The notes under the pieces are model-generated. The model was not told the origin of the DNA. It saw nothing but the letters and a program-made list of their open reading frames with translations, and ran no database searches. Below, in pieces: positions 4,880 through 13,620 of a DNA stretch of 16,193 bases. The translations under genes and the position numbers were made by a program. The stretch comes from Lachnospiraceae bacterium UBA1755 (lineage in GTDB: Bacteria > Bacillota > Clostridia > Lachnospirales > Lachnospiraceae), in the NCBI GenBank assembly GCA_002314805.1, contig DCHJ01000002.1, positions 8,877 through 25,069 of the forward strand. The letters run 5' to 3'. Every line of letters begins with the position of its first letter. Within the stretch, counting starts at the first letter, position 1.

Positions 4880-6622
4880 TCACTGCGCCGTATCAGCCTC
4901 ACTGTCATCTTCATTGTACTTAAAGCCAGGTATCACATCACTCCAGCGTGTGATGCCTATGATCGGCTTTGCAAAGGCCGTGGCCTCCAGCGTAATATCT
5001 TTATTGTCTATATCCCGGAACACCTCCCAGATATATTTCTTTTCGTATGGCTGCCCGTTTTCATCACAGCTCCACAGGCCGAAATACAGTCCGTCCTTCA
5101 TCTCAAGGGGTGCGTCCAGCTGGCGGCTCAGTAAGAATGCATCAATGTATTCGTTATTATCAGCGATATAATATGCATAAGCAAAGGCCGCTGCCTGCAG
5201 CTCCTGACACTCTCCCCTTGTGGCACTGCGGGACGTAAAGCCCTCCTCGGACAGTATGATATCTCTTACCGCTCCCTTTGTATTAAGAAACCTCCCCTTT
5301 GTCAGATAGTCTGTAAGTACGTGGAGGTTCTTAAAATTGATGATCGGAGAATCCTCGCTTTCGGTCACTCTGCTGTCGTCCCAGAATTCAGGTTCAGTCA
5401 TGGGACTGGAATAGGGATGGTATGCAAGATTCCAGTCAATATTGCCGCCCTGCCTGAATAGGGTATTGAGAGTATCAACTACTGCCTTTCCGCCATACTT
5501 TACATCCGGTCCGGAGCCTATGCTGTATACCCAGTCGTAATCAATGGAAAAGAATAGCTTAGTATTGGCTGACTTTGCCTTCATTGCATTATAGAATACC
5601 CTGAAGCTCCGGGCATACTCCCTCATATATGAGTCAAAGTCCTTCTCTCCCATATAATTCCATCTGTCAGGATTATTGATCTCATTGCCGATGATCCAGT
5701 TGGATACTCTGCCGTGAGCGCGGTCTTCACCTGAATAACGCTCTGCGAGGAAGGATGCGAGCGCAGCCGTAGTCTCCATGCCTTCCTGTGTATTGGTATT
5801 GAAATGATAGTATCTGGGCATCGCGTTCTTTGGAATTTTCCCGATATCATCCTCAAAAGAAAGCTGGTCATAGTGCAGTTCCGGAGTATTCTCGTTAAGT
5901 GCATTGAGTACCACTGCGGTGACCTGCATCTCCTTTCCTGAATAGGTGGAGATCACCCGGTCATATTCCGCCACTAAGCCTTCGCTGAATTCGTATTCGT
6001 GTCCGTTATACTCATAGCATATCCCTTCTCCCATGAGCATAGCGAAATCGATATTTACTATGACACGTTTTACACCAAGCTCCATGGCATCATCGGTCAT
6101 GTAAAAATCCACCAGAAGTCCCTTCTTGCTTGAAGGATCACCATATGCGATATTGCTGGATGCGATATATTCCGGATTGGTCACATATATCCTGTTGCTC
6201 ACCGGATAGTATTCTCCGCCGTATTTTCTGGCAAGGACAAATCCCGAAAACAGCCTGGTGTCCTCCGTATCCGCATTAAGGCGCAGCCTGAGATCAATAG
6301 CCTCATCTCTGCCGATCCGGGCTGTATAGGTTTCGCATTCACTGATATTATCCTGATAGGCCTTGAGTTCAAAAAGGTAAAGCTCCGGATGGTGATTGCT
6401 GTGGTAGTCAAGAGTCCTGCCCGATATCTCCACATAATCGACTATGCCGCGCTCCGCACCCACCGTAAATTCCTTCTGTCCTGCGATAGTACATTTTTCA
6501 AGATATACCTCGTCGGATTTTGGTGTCCCGGCGCAAACAGGCACCGCGAATGCCATTGCAAACGCGATGCCCATGATGATGCCAATGCTAAGTGCTGTTA
6601 TGTTTTTCCTGATATCTGTCAC
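4880..6622 (-). CDS. Secreted DUF5722-type glycoside hydrolase-like protein
   Basis: A predicted exported protein of about 580 residues. The N-terminus has basic residues (DIRKN), a hydrophobic stretch (ITALSIGIIMGIAFAMAFAV) and a signal peptidase I-type site (VCA before GTP). An amino-terminal beta-rich part is followed by a TIM-barrel-like part. That part holds WIIGNEINNP (Glu about residue 314, candidate acid/base), AYHPY, and IILSEEGF (Glu 459/460, candidate nucleophile), the arrangement of clan GH-A retaining glycosidases. This pattern fits the DUF5722 family; substrate unknown. The start is uncertain. The GTG at 6622 gives the best signal peptide but has no clear ribosome binding site. 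The open frame extends to an ATG at 6670 inside pepD, and an ATG at 6571 falls inside the hydrophobic segment. It sits at the end of the pepD operon. Confidence 0.75.
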   Translation of the reverse strand: MTDIRKNITALSIGIIMGIAFAMAFAVPVCAGTPKSDEVYLEKCTIAGQKEFTVGAERGIVDYVEISGRTLDYHSNHHPELYLFELKAYQDNISECETYTARIGRDEAIDLRLRLNADTEDTRLFSGFVLARKYGGEYYPVSNRIYVTNPEYIASSNIAYGDPSSKKGLLVDFYMTDDAMELGVKRVIVNIDFAMLMGEGICYEYNGHEYEFSEGLVAEYDRVISTYSGKEMQVTAVVLNALNENTPELHYDQLSFEDDIGKIPKNAMPRYYHFNTNTQEGMETTAALASFLAERYSGEDRAHGRVSNWIIGNEINNPDRWNYMGEKDFDSYMREYARSFRVFYNAMKAKSANTKLFFSIDYDWVYSIGSGPDVKYGGKAVVDTLNTLFRQGGNIDWNLAYHPYSSPMTEPEFWDDSRVTESEDSPIINFKNLHVLTDYLTKGRFLNTKGAVRDIILSEEGFTSRSATRGECQELQAAAFAYAYYIADNNEYIDAFLLSRQLDAPLEMKDGLYFGLWSCDENGQPYEKKYIWEVFRDIDNKDITLEATAFAKPIIGITRWSDVIPGFKYNEDDSEADTAQ

Positions 6623-6628
6623 ACTTAT

Positions 6629-6658
6629 ATTATACTCAGATCCTGCCCAGTATGGCAA
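6629..6658 (-). promoter_or_regulatory. Possible internal promoter at the end of pepD
   Basis: On the minus strand TTGCCA (6653-6658) and a perfect TATAAT (6629-6634) are separated by 18 bases, straddling the pepD stop codon. The predicted start falls at about 6622, on the GTG proposed for the next gene. That would make a leaderless message or favour a later start, so the site may also be fortuitous. Confidence 0.35.
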
Positions 6659-8054
6659 CAAGCCACTCATAAGTTCTTTCTGCGGATCCGATATCCAGCT
6701 TTTCTCTCACGGAGTGGATATCCGTGATATCCGGGCCTATAGCAATGCTGTCCAGTCCCTCAAGCTTACTGTCAAATATGCCCACCTCCAGGCCTCCGTG
6801 GGTAGACTTGATCTCCGGCTTTCTGCCTGTCATCTCTGCATATACGGCTGCAGCAGCCTCTCTGAGCGCGGAATCCTTTCTGTATCTCCATGCAGGATAG
6901 CCTCCGCCTTCAATGACTCTGCCTCCGTCATGCTCAGCCATCCTGAGCACCAGCTCCTTAAGCTCTTCAAGCTCCTCAGGCACAGAAGACCTCAGCAGCA
7001 TCCTGATATGCATGCCATCCGGCTCCAGGCTTACCAGGCCCGCATTTGATGATGTCTGAGCTATATCCGGGAAATCCTCGCTCATCTTCCTCAGGCCGTC
7101 CGGTACAGAGCTCAGAAATCTCATCATGCTCTTTGTGGCTGCGGGCAATACTGCCATGCCGTCAGGATCACATTTTTCAAGCATAAGCCTGAACCCTGTC
7201 TCATTGGGATACTCATGCCTGAACAGTATCTCATGCTTCATAGCAAGCCGTTCAAAATCCGCTGCATTCTCTTTCGGTACTGCTGCCACTGCCATGGCAT
7301 AGTCCGGGATCACATTATCTGCCCTTCCGGATCTGAATTCACAAAGTCTTATCCCCATCTTAAGACTAAGCCCGTATAATATTCTGGCAAGCAGTCTTGC
7401 GGCATTGGCTCTGTGACCTGTGATGTCGCAGCCGGAATGACCGCCCATAAGTCCGCCTATCTCTATTGTGTAAAATACATCCCACTCTCCCGCGGTCTCT
7501 CTGATACATGGGATGACAGTCTCCAGTCTCTGACCTCCTGCGCAGCCTGCATTGATGGCACCCTCGCGTTCATCGTCAAGATTAATGAGCCTCCTGCCCC
7601 TTAAAAGGCTCAGATCAAGAGCTACGGCACCTGCCATGCTTGTCTCTTCATCCACTGTAAACACAGCCTCCAGCGGAGGATGTGAAAGCGTATCATCGGC
7701 AAGTACTGCCATGATCATGGCGACACCTATCCCGTCATCTGCACCCAGTGATGTACCCGCCGCGCGGATGTATCCGTCTTCCTCAGTCAGCTCTACTGCC
7801 TCCCTCGAAAGGTCTTTGCCTGTCCCTTCCTCTGCGACGCACACCATATCCATATGCGCCTGGAGTATCACAGGCTCCTCATCCTCCCGTCCGGTGCTGC
7901 CTGCCTTATATGCCACGACATTTCCTGTATCATCCTGTACACATTCACAGCCCTGCTCCCTGCAAAAGCTAAAAAGCAGGTCAGAGACCTGCTTTGTATT
8001 GCCCGAACCGCGGGGTACGGAGCATAGCTGTTTAAAATAATCCAAACAGTTCAT
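6636..8054 (-). CDS. pepD: Cytosolic nonspecific dipeptidase (aminoacyl-histidine dipeptidase, M20)
   Basis: A zinc-dependent cytoplasmic dipeptidase of family M20 (PepD/PepV type) that splits dipeptides such as Xaa-His late in peptide breakdown. The 472-residue length is close to that of other PepD proteins. Metal and catalytic residues are in place: QAHMDM near residues 66-70 (His67, Asp69), GADDGIG with the bridging Asp around 106-107, the DEE catalytic/ligand pair near 135-137, and a late STHGGLEVGIF with the last His ligand. The inserted domain carries GGLMGGHSGCDI. The start ATG overlaps the stop of the S1 gene by one base (TAATG), with AGAGGA just upstream, so translation is coupled. 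Confidence 0.93.
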   Translation of the reverse strand: MNCLDYFKQLCSVPRGSGNTKQVSDLLFSFCREQGCECVQDDTGNVVAYKAGSTGREDEEPVILQAHMDMVCVAEEGTGKDLSREAVELTEEDGYIRAAGTSLGADDGIGVAMIMAVLADDTLSHPPLEAVFTVDEETSMAGAVALDLSLLRGRRLINLDDEREGAINAGCAGGQRLETVIPCIRETAGEWDVFYTIEIGGLMGGHSGCDITGHRANAARLLARILYGLSLKMGIRLCEFRSGRADNVIPDYAMAVAAVPKENAADFERLAMKHEILFRHEYPNETGFRLMLEKCDPDGMAVLPAATKSMMRFLSSVPDGLRKMSEDFPDIAQTSSNAGLVSLEPDGMHIRMLLRSSVPEELEELKELVLRMAEHDGGRVIEGGGYPAWRYRKDSALREAAAAVYAEMTGRKPEIKSTHGGLEVGIFDSKLEGLDSIAIGPDITDIHSVREKLDIGSAERTYEWLVAILGRI

Positions 8055-9151
8055 TATTCCTCTGTCTTCTCCTCTGCGGGAGCTTCTTCCTTCTCAGCCA
8101 CCGGCTCAAGAGCCTTCATGCTGAGGGATATCTTCCTGTCTTCCTCGTTGAAATCAACGACCTGAGCCTCGATCTCCTGACCAACCTTAAGTACATCAGA
8201 CGGCTTGTCGATATGCTTGTGTGAGATCTGTGATACATGAAGGAGTGCGTCTACGCCCTGGCTGAGCTCTACGAATGCACCGAAATCTGTCATACGTGCG
8301 ATCTTACCCTTAACGGTATTGCCTACAGCATACTTCTCAGCTGCATCAAGCCACGGATTCTGATCCGGGAACTTCATTGAAAGAGCGATCTTGCTGCCGT
8401 CGATAGACTTGATAAATGCCTTGACTACCTGACCTACTGTGAATACCTTCTTGGGATTCTCAAGTCTGCCCCAGCTCATCTCAGAGATATGAAGGAGTCC
8501 GTCTGCACCGCCCAGATCGATGAATGCACCGAAATCCGTAAGGTTCTTAACTGTACCCTCGATGATGTCACCTACGCTGATCTTCTCGAAAAGCTCCTTC
8601 TGAAGCTCGCTCTTCTTTGCAACGATGAGCTGCTTGCGGTCACCGATGACTCTTCTCCTCTTGGGATTGAACTCTGTGATGACGAAGTCGATCTCCTGAT
8701 CGTCATACTTTGTAAGATCCTTCTCAAATACATCCGATACAAGGCTTGCAGGGATGAATACCTTAGCGCCGTCTACGTCAACTGAAAGTCCGCCGTTCAT
8801 GACTCTTACGACCCTGGCTGTAAGAACCTCCTTGTTCTCAAAGGCCTCCTCAAGTCTCTTGTTGGCCTTATCCGATGCGATCCTCTTATATGAAAGGGCA
8901 ACCTGTCCCTCGCCGTCATTGAGCTTAAGCACCTTGGCTTCAAGCACATCACCGGCCCTGACTACGGTACGCAGGTCAAGATTCGAGTCGTTAGAATACT
9001 CTGTGCGTGTAATGATGCCGTCTGACTTATAGCCAAGGTTAAGTGCTATCTTGTCTTCCTTGACATCGATTACTGTTCCGCTGACAACCTCTCCTGTGTG
9101 AATAGTCTTAAATGAATCCTCCAACATTTGTTCAAAACTAAGATCTGACAT
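8054..9151 (-). CDS. S1 RNA-binding domain protein (ribosomal protein S1-like)
   Basis: A 365-residue protein with four S1/OB-fold domains, at about residues 16-85, 100-170, 185-255 and 270-340. The last two show the classic TDFGAFIDL/TDFGAFVEL and GLLHISEMSW/ALLHVSQIS motifs and are the best conserved. The tail is Glu/Ala-rich and acidic. It is probably the ribosome-associated S1 homolog of Clostridia, which aids mRNA binding. The ATG at 9151 is chosen because a full AGGAGG lies nine bases upstream; an earlier in-frame TTG at 9169 would overlap that site. The first 14 bases overlap the end of ispH in another frame. In many Clostridia this protein is fused to IspH; here the two are separate. 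Shorter than Escherichia coli S1, which has six domains. Confidence 0.92.
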   Translation of the reverse strand: MSDLSFEQMLEDSFKTIHTGEVVSGTVIDVKEDKIALNLGYKSDGIITRTEYSNDSNLDLRTVVRAGDVLEAKVLKLNDGEGQVALSYKRIASDKANKRLEEAFENKEVLTARVVRVMNGGLSVDVDGAKVFIPASLVSDVFEKDLTKYDDQEIDFVITEFNPKRRRVIGDRKQLIVAKKSELQKELFEKISVGDIIEGTVKNLTDFGAFIDLGGADGLLHISEMSWGRLENPKKVFTVGQVVKAFIKSIDGSKIALSMKFPDQNPWLDAAEKYAVGNTVKGKIARMTDFGAFVELSQGVDALLHVSQISHKHIDKPSDVLKVGQEIEAQVVDFNEEDRKISLSMKALEPVAEKEEAPAEEKTEE

Positions 9152-9986
9152 AAGTTTGAACCTCCTCAATAATATGTTTTGGGGTCGATGCCCCTGCTGT
9201 AATACCGACGCTATTCACAGAATTAAAATCCTTACAGGTCAGGTCGTCCAGACTCTGGATCAACACAGTTGCGTTACACCTATTGCTGCAGATGTCATAC
9301 AGCTTTCTGGTATTGGAACTATTCTTGCTGCCAATTACGATCATGGCATCTACGCCGGAAGCAATCTCTCCTGCCTCCTTTTGCCGTTCCTGCGTAGCGT
9401 TGCAAACAGTATTAAAACATCGTATATCATAATCTAATTTTTGCAATCTTGCAATAATTTCAGTAATTTTTTCATAGTTAAATGTAGTCTGGACCACCAG
9501 AGAATACTTTTGCGACTGCGGGAGCGCAAGGCTGAGTAATTCCTCAAAGGACTGTATGACCAGAGTATCCTCCCTCCCCCAGCCTCTGATACCCGCAACT
9601 TCAGGATGCTGCGGATCTCCTACTATGATCACTCTCCTGCCCTCTGCGTTTTCTCTCTCAACTATTCGGTGGATCTTCTTGACAAAGGGGCAGGTGGCAT
9701 CCACAACATTAAAGCCCTTTTCCCTGAGCAGCTCATCCGTGCTCCTTGCGACCCCATGGGCCCTTATGATCACAGTCCCCTTTTCGACGCTCTCAAGTGC
9801 CTCCGGATCCTCCACGATACTCACACCCTTTTTCCGCAGATCCTCTGTCACTGCTTCATTGTGCACTATGGGACCCAGAGTATATACAGGACCCGGCTGT
9901 TCCTCAAGCTCTTCATAGACCGTGCTCACAGCGCGGTCAACACCGAAACAGAAGCCTGCTGTTTTGGCGGTTATCACTTCAGGCAT
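9138..9986 (-). CDS. ispH: 4-hydroxy-3-methylbut-2-enyl diphosphate reductase
   Basis: The last enzyme of the non-mevalonate (MEP) isoprenoid pathway, reducing HMBPP to IPP and DMAPP with an iron-sulfur cluster in the cytoplasm. The 282-residue length is normal for stand-alone IspH. The three cluster cysteines are present (Cys13 in GFCFGV, Cys99 in DATCPFV, Cys195 in NTVCNAT), as are the substrate-site histidines His42, His77 (RAHGV) and His127, and the GSKNSSNT diphosphate-binding motif. It starts 8 bases inside the end of cmk and ends 14 bases inside the S1 gene, so it is in a tightly coupled operon. The stop is a TAG and no in-frame continuation into the S1 protein exists. Confidence 0.96.
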   Translation of the reverse strand: MPEVITAKTAGFCFGVDRAVSTVYEELEEQPGPVYTLGPIVHNEAVTEDLRKKGVSIVEDPEALESVEKGTVIIRAHGVARSTDELLREKGFNVVDATCPFVKKIHRIVERENAEGRRVIIVGDPQHPEVAGIRGWGREDTLVIQSFEELLSLALPQSQKYSLVVQTTFNYEKITEIIARLQKLDYDIRCFNTVCNATQERQKEAGEIASGVDAMIVIGSKNSSNTRKLYDICSNRCNATVLIQSLDDLTCKDFNSVNSVGITAGASTPKHIIEEVQTYVRS

Positions 9987-10656
9987 TCTTCTTTTCCTCT
10001 AAAAGCTTCATGACTGCATCCAGTACCTGATCAATGCTAAGGAGCGAGGTATCCAGCTCCACCGCATCCTCAGCCTTCCTGAGCGGCGCGTTCTCTCTGT
10101 GGGAATCTCTGTAATCTCTCTCTTTGATATCCGCAAGGATCGACTCAAGGGTCTCGTCACCGAGCTTTCCCGTTTCCTTAAGCTGCAGGTATCTCCTCTC
10201 TGCCTGGACCTCCGGCTGCGCCGTCATAAATATCTTGAGCCTTGCATCCGGCAATACAACTGTGCCTATATCCCTTCCGTCCATGATCACGTCTGTACTC
10301 TCTGCCATCCTGCGCTGCAGCTCCAGGAGCTTTCTGCGTACAGGCTGATACTGTGATGTCACAGATGCCGCCCTGGAGACATCTCCTGTACGGAGCCTGC
10401 CTGTGACATCCTCTCCGTTGACCAGCACATGCTGCTCACCGTCTATATACCGTATCTCCTCTATCACATCAGCTACGGCATCGCATACGGACTTCTCATC
10501 ATTTATATCTGTCCCGTTATCAAGGAAGTATACTGCAAGCCCTCTGAACATTGCTCCTGTGTCAATATATACAAATCCGAGCTTCTCTGCCAGTATCCTG
10601 GCTGCGGTTGATTTACCCACCCCGCTGGGTCCGTCGATTGCTATTGCAAATCCCAT
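9979..10656 (-). CDS. cmk: Cytidylate kinase
   Basis: Phosphorylates CMP and dCMP to the diphosphates with ATP, feeding CTP and dCTP pools. The 225-residue protein has the P-loop GPSGVGKST at residues 9-17, the YIDTGAMFRGLA substrate segment, the GRDIGTVVLPDA motif near 126-137 and the Arg-rich lid RDYRDSHRENAPL. The length and motif order are those of bacterial Cmk. It begins one base after the stop of the flavoprotein gene and overlaps ispH by 8 bases. The order flavoprotein, cmk, ispH, S1 is common in Clostridia. Confidence 0.97.
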   Translation of the reverse strand: MGFAIAIDGPSGVGKSTAARILAEKLGFVYIDTGAMFRGLAVYFLDNGTDINDEKSVCDAVADVIEEIRYIDGEQHVLVNGEDVTGRLRTGDVSRAASVTSQYQPVRRKLLELQRRMAESTDVIMDGRDIGTVVLPDARLKIFMTAQPEVQAERRYLQLKETGKLGDETLESILADIKERDYRDSHRENAPLRKAEDAVELDTSLLSIDQVLDAVMKLLEEKKNA

Positions 10657-10657
10657 A

Positions 10658-11881
10658 TCATTCCTCCGATCCTGCAGCCCACCCGGTAGACCAGGCGATC
10701 TGCAGATTAAATCCGCCGGTTACGGCATCAACATCTATTACTTCTCCGGCAAAGAACAGTCCCCTGACCAGCCGTGATTCCATGGTCTTCGGGTTTATTT
10801 CCTTAGTGGATACCCCGCCCTGAGTGATAATGGCTTCATTCCAGCCTCTTGTACCGGTGATGTCAAAGGTAAGGTTCTTGACGGCCTTCACAAAGCTCTG
10901 TCTTTCCTGCTTTGTTATCTCATTGACCTTCTTCTCCGGGCTTATTCCCGCCTGCCTGAGCACCTCTGCGATCAGTCCGCTAAGGAGCAGCTCTCCCAGA
11001 GAATTCTTTATCGCCTTGTTACGGTTCTTTTCAAAATCTCTCAGGACTCTGGCGTCAAGCACTGCTTCGTCAATGGCCGGCTTCAGATCGATCACAGCCT
11101 TAAGAAAGGCTCCGCTCCTTATCCTCCGGGATACATAGGAGCTTGCCGACAGTATTATGGGGCCGCTGAGTCCGAAATGTGTAAAGAGCAGCTCCCCGAA
11201 ATCTGTATACAGGAGCTTATCTCCGTCATATATGTCTGCCTTCACATTTTTAAGAGAAAGCCCTGACGGAATGCTTCCCACCGCCGCCTCAAGAGGTACC
11301 AGTGCGGGGACCGTCTCTATGACCTTATGTCCGGCATAGGCAGCCCATCTGTAGCCGTCTCCTGTAGAGCCTGTACTCTGATAGCTCATCGCTCCTGTGG
11401 CGATTATGACCCTGTCGGCAGCTTCTGTACTGCCGTCTGAGAGCTTTACTCCCCTGCATTCGCCGTCTCTTATCAGCAGGCCTTTGATCTCTGTATTGAG
11501 ATGTATCCTTACCCTGCGCACCCGCAGTTCATGCTCAAGCGCTTTTATGACATCCGAGCTGTGGTCTGAGACCGGAAATACTCTGCTGCCGCGTTCCACC
11601 TTGGTGGGACAGCCTGCCCCTTCGATAAGTCTCACTATGGCATTATTATCAAAGCCGCGGAAAGCACTGTACATGAATTTCGGGTTGGTGACCACGCTGT
11701 CCATGACAGTCTTCATATCGGCGGCATTGGTGATATTGCACCTGCCTTTGCCGGTTATGAAGAGCTTCCTGCCCAGCTTCTCATTCTTCTCATAGATATG
11801 TACCTGTGAGTTCCCGCCCTGTGATGCAGCGATGGCGGCGGTCATACCTGCCGGCCCGCCGCCAACGATTATTGTTTTCAT
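10658..11881 (-). CDS. HI0933/YhiN-family FAD-dependent oxidoreductase
   Basis: A 407-residue flavoprotein with an N-terminal dinucleotide-binding motif VGGGPAGMTAA (residues 6-16) and the family signature GRKLFITGKGRCNITN near 37-52. Its C-terminal FAD-contact block includes TQGGVSTKEINPKTMESR and FFAGEVIDVDAVTGGFNLQ. This is the HI0933 (YhiN/BaiN) family. Most members have no proven reaction; one clade, BaiN, acts in bile-acid dehydroxylation, but conservation next to cmk argues for a housekeeping role here. GAGGA lies about ten bases before the ATG, and the aspartokinase stop is six bases upstream, so it is cotranscribed. Confidence 0.92.
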   Translation of the reverse strand: MKTIIVGGGPAGMTAAIAASQGGNSQVHIYEKNEKLGRKLFITGKGRCNITNAADMKTVMDSVVTNPKFMYSAFRGFDNNAIVRLIEGAGCPTKVERGSRVFPVSDHSSDVIKALEHELRVRRVRIHLNTEIKGLLIRDGECRGVKLSDGSTEAADRVIIATGAMSYQSTGSTGDGYRWAAYAGHKVIETVPALVPLEAAVGSIPSGLSLKNVKADIYDGDKLLYTDFGELLFTHFGLSGPIILSASSYVSRRIRSGAFLKAVIDLKPAIDEAVLDARVLRDFEKNRNKAIKNSLGELLLSGLIAEVLRQAGISPEKKVNEITKQERQSFVKAVKNLTFDITGTRGWNEAIITQGGVSTKEINPKTMESRLVRGLFFAGEVIDVDAVTGGFNLQIAWSTGWAAGSEE

Positions 11882-11887
11882 TATGTA

Positions 11888-13207
11888 TCAGTCCTCTGCT
11901 GTTACAAAGATATCATAGATCGCTCTGATCGCGTTTTCAAAATCGCTGTCCTGGACACCGATTATTATGTTGAGCTCACTGGAGCCCTGATCGATCATCT
12001 TGATGTTGACTCCGCTGTGCGCCAGTGCCGAGAAGAGTCTGCCTGCCGTACCTCTTGATGACTTCATGCACCTGCCCACTACTGCGATGAGGGCAATGTT
12101 GCTGTCCACCACCACTGAATCCGGACTCACTGCCCTGTGGATGCCGGAGATCACCTGCTGCTCGCATGGCTCAAACTCTGACTGATGGATGAATACGCTC
12201 ATGGTATCGATGCCTGAGGGCATATGCTCGATGGAAAGGTTATGCTGTGCAAATACATCCAGGACCTTCATGCAGAAGCCGACCTCGGAATTCATCATTG
12301 GCTTGTCGATATTGATAGAGCAGAAGCCCTTCTTTCCCGCAATACCTGTGATGCCGAATCTGGAGCCTCTGCAGGTACTCTCTACGATGAGTGTGCCCGG
12401 ATCCTCCGGCGCATTGGTATTGAGGATATGGATCGGGATACCGTCCTTGCGCACAGGGAAGAAGGATTCTTCATGGAGCACGGATGCGCCCATGTATGAC
12501 AGCTCTCTGAGCTCACGGTATGTGATCGACTCGATGACCTTAGGATTCTTTACGATACGCGGATCAGCGATCATAAAGCCTGATACGTCTGTCCAGTTCT
12601 CGTACTCGTCTGCTGATACGCCCTTTGCAATAAGTGACCCCGTAACATCTGAACCGCCTCTTGTGAAGGTCCTGATGCTGCCGTCGGCAAGACTGCCGTA
12701 GAAGCCGGGGATCACTGCCTTGGGGATATTTTCCAGAGTCCTGCATATCTCCTCATTGGTCTTCTCGTAATCTGTGGTTCCGTCTTCATTGAAAAAGATC
12801 AGATTGGCTGCATCAACGAATTCAAAATCAAGAAATTCCGCCATCATCTGGGCGCAGAGGTACTCACCCCTTGATGCGGCATAATCTCTGCCTGCTCCCT
12901 CCTTAATGTTATTGACTATGGCATCCAGCTCATACTCTACATTGGTCTTGAGCTTAAGATCGTCTTCAATATCAAGATACTTCTTTGTGATAGTATCGAT
13001 AGTCTTTTTATATGACCTGCCTGCGGTTATCTCATCATAGAGCCTGTACAGAAGATCTGTGACCTTTTCATCCCCGGAATTGGATTTTCCGGGTGCCGAA
13101 ACCACGACATATCTTCTTGACTTGTCTGCCTTGATTATTGCTGCTACCTTCTTGAACTGCCCTGCGTTGGCGCATGATGAACCGCCGAATTTTACTACCT
13201 TCTTCAT
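11888..13207 (-). CDS. lysC: Aspartate kinase
   Basis: Phosphorylates aspartate, the first committed step to lysine, threonine, methionine and diaminopimelate. The 439-residue protein has the kinase signature VKFGGSSCANAGQF at the N-terminus and a TRGGSDVTGSLIA block near residue 190. The C-terminal third has paired ACT regulatory domains (around GFCSINIDKPMMNSEVGF and IALIAVVGRCMKSSRG), so feedback control by an end-product amino acid is expected; which one cannot be read. I chose the ATG at 13207, which has AGGAG four bases upstream and begins MKKVVKFGG. An ATG 24 bases earlier has no ribosome binding site and would fall in a hairpin. It is preceded by a long structured leader. Confidence 0.94.
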   Translation of the reverse strand: MKKVVKFGGSSCANAGQFKKVAAIIKADKSRRYVVVSAPGKSNSGDEKVTDLLYRLYDEITAGRSYKKTIDTITKKYLDIEDDLKLKTNVEYELDAIVNNIKEGAGRDYAASRGEYLCAQMMAEFLDFEFVDAANLIFFNEDGTTDYEKTNEEICRTLENIPKAVIPGFYGSLADGSIRTFTRGGSDVTGSLIAKGVSADEYENWTDVSGFMIADPRIVKNPKVIESITYRELRELSYMGASVLHEESFFPVRKDGIPIHILNTNAPEDPGTLIVESTCRGSRFGITGIAGKKGFCSINIDKPMMNSEVGFCMKVLDVFAQHNLSIEHMPSGIDTMSVFIHQSEFEPCEQQVISGIHRAVSPDSVVVDSNIALIAVVGRCMKSSRGTAGRLFSALAHSGVNIKMIDQGSSELNIIIGVQDSDFENAIRAIYDIFVTAED

Positions 13208-13530
13208 GTTGCTCCTGTATGCTCCGGTCATCCCGTACGGTGACCGGTATTTCCTTTCCCCCGGACGGATCCGGGCATAAATATCTGTCTCTGTTATTTC
13301 CGGAAAGCACTTTCTGTCTGAGGCTGTGCCGCTGCCTGCTCTGACCGCAGCAGCGATCCTGCGGTCCCTCAGTCCTACTGCTTCCTGTACAGGCTGACAG
13401 CCTGCCTGAGGAATGCTTCACCTCTGACTCAGTATCATTATTACCGGCTGTGTCACTGCCTGAGGTCTGAGCTGTCTGCAGCCCTGCCGCATTTCCTCTG
13501 ATGCGCTCCGGCTGTATATGATTAGCTGCG

Positions 13531-13605
13531 TCCGGATATATAATTTCCTCCGGATATGTATCAATTATTCCGAATATGTATCACTTCCTGCGGATGTTTT
13601 CCTCC
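13531..13605 (-). repeat. Short degenerate repeats of 18-20 bases
   Basis: Four units based on TCCGGATATGTATCA start at 13531, 13549, 13569 and 13589, downstream of the lipoprotein gene stop. The last unit is the most diverged. Confidence 0.6.
13537..13564 (-). promoter_or_regulatory. Possible promoter for the aspartokinase operon
   Basis: Minus-strand TTGATA (13559-13564), a 16-base spacer and TATATA (13537-13542). It would give a leader of about 320 bases before aspartokinase. It is embedded in AT-rich short repeats, so chance similarity is quite possible. Confidence 0.3.
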
Positions 13606-13620
13606 TGCATAAGACTGCTC

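Larger units (their letters stand above)
13208..13620 (-). promoter_or_regulatory. Long gene-free leader of aspartokinase with several hairpins
   Basis: No convincing gene lies in these 413 bases. Perfect inverted repeats include CCGGTCA/TGACCGG (13224-13247), which lies 13-40 bases before the aspartokinase ribosome binding site region. Others are CCCGGA/TCCGGG (13260-13275) and GACCGCAG/CTGCGGTC (13343-13366). None is followed by a T run on the minus strand, so they are not plain terminators. A diverged repeat of the GGCTGTGYCRCTGCCTG type occurs at 13322 and 13446, 124 bases apart. The length and structure suggest cis-regulation, but no known riboswitch class could be confirmed. Confidence 0.4.

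Noticed and set aside
13210..13250. Aspartokinase start at the upstream ATG (13231).
   Set aside because: No ribosome binding site upstream and the codons fall in a hairpin. The ATG at 13207 has AGGAG and begins directly with the kinase motif.
13208..13620. A lysine riboswitch or T-box before aspartokinase.
   Set aside because: Only single short look-alikes were seen (AGAGGTG-like near 13415-13425, GGGACCGCAGG near 13355). The other conserved elements and a terminator with a T run are missing, so no class is called.
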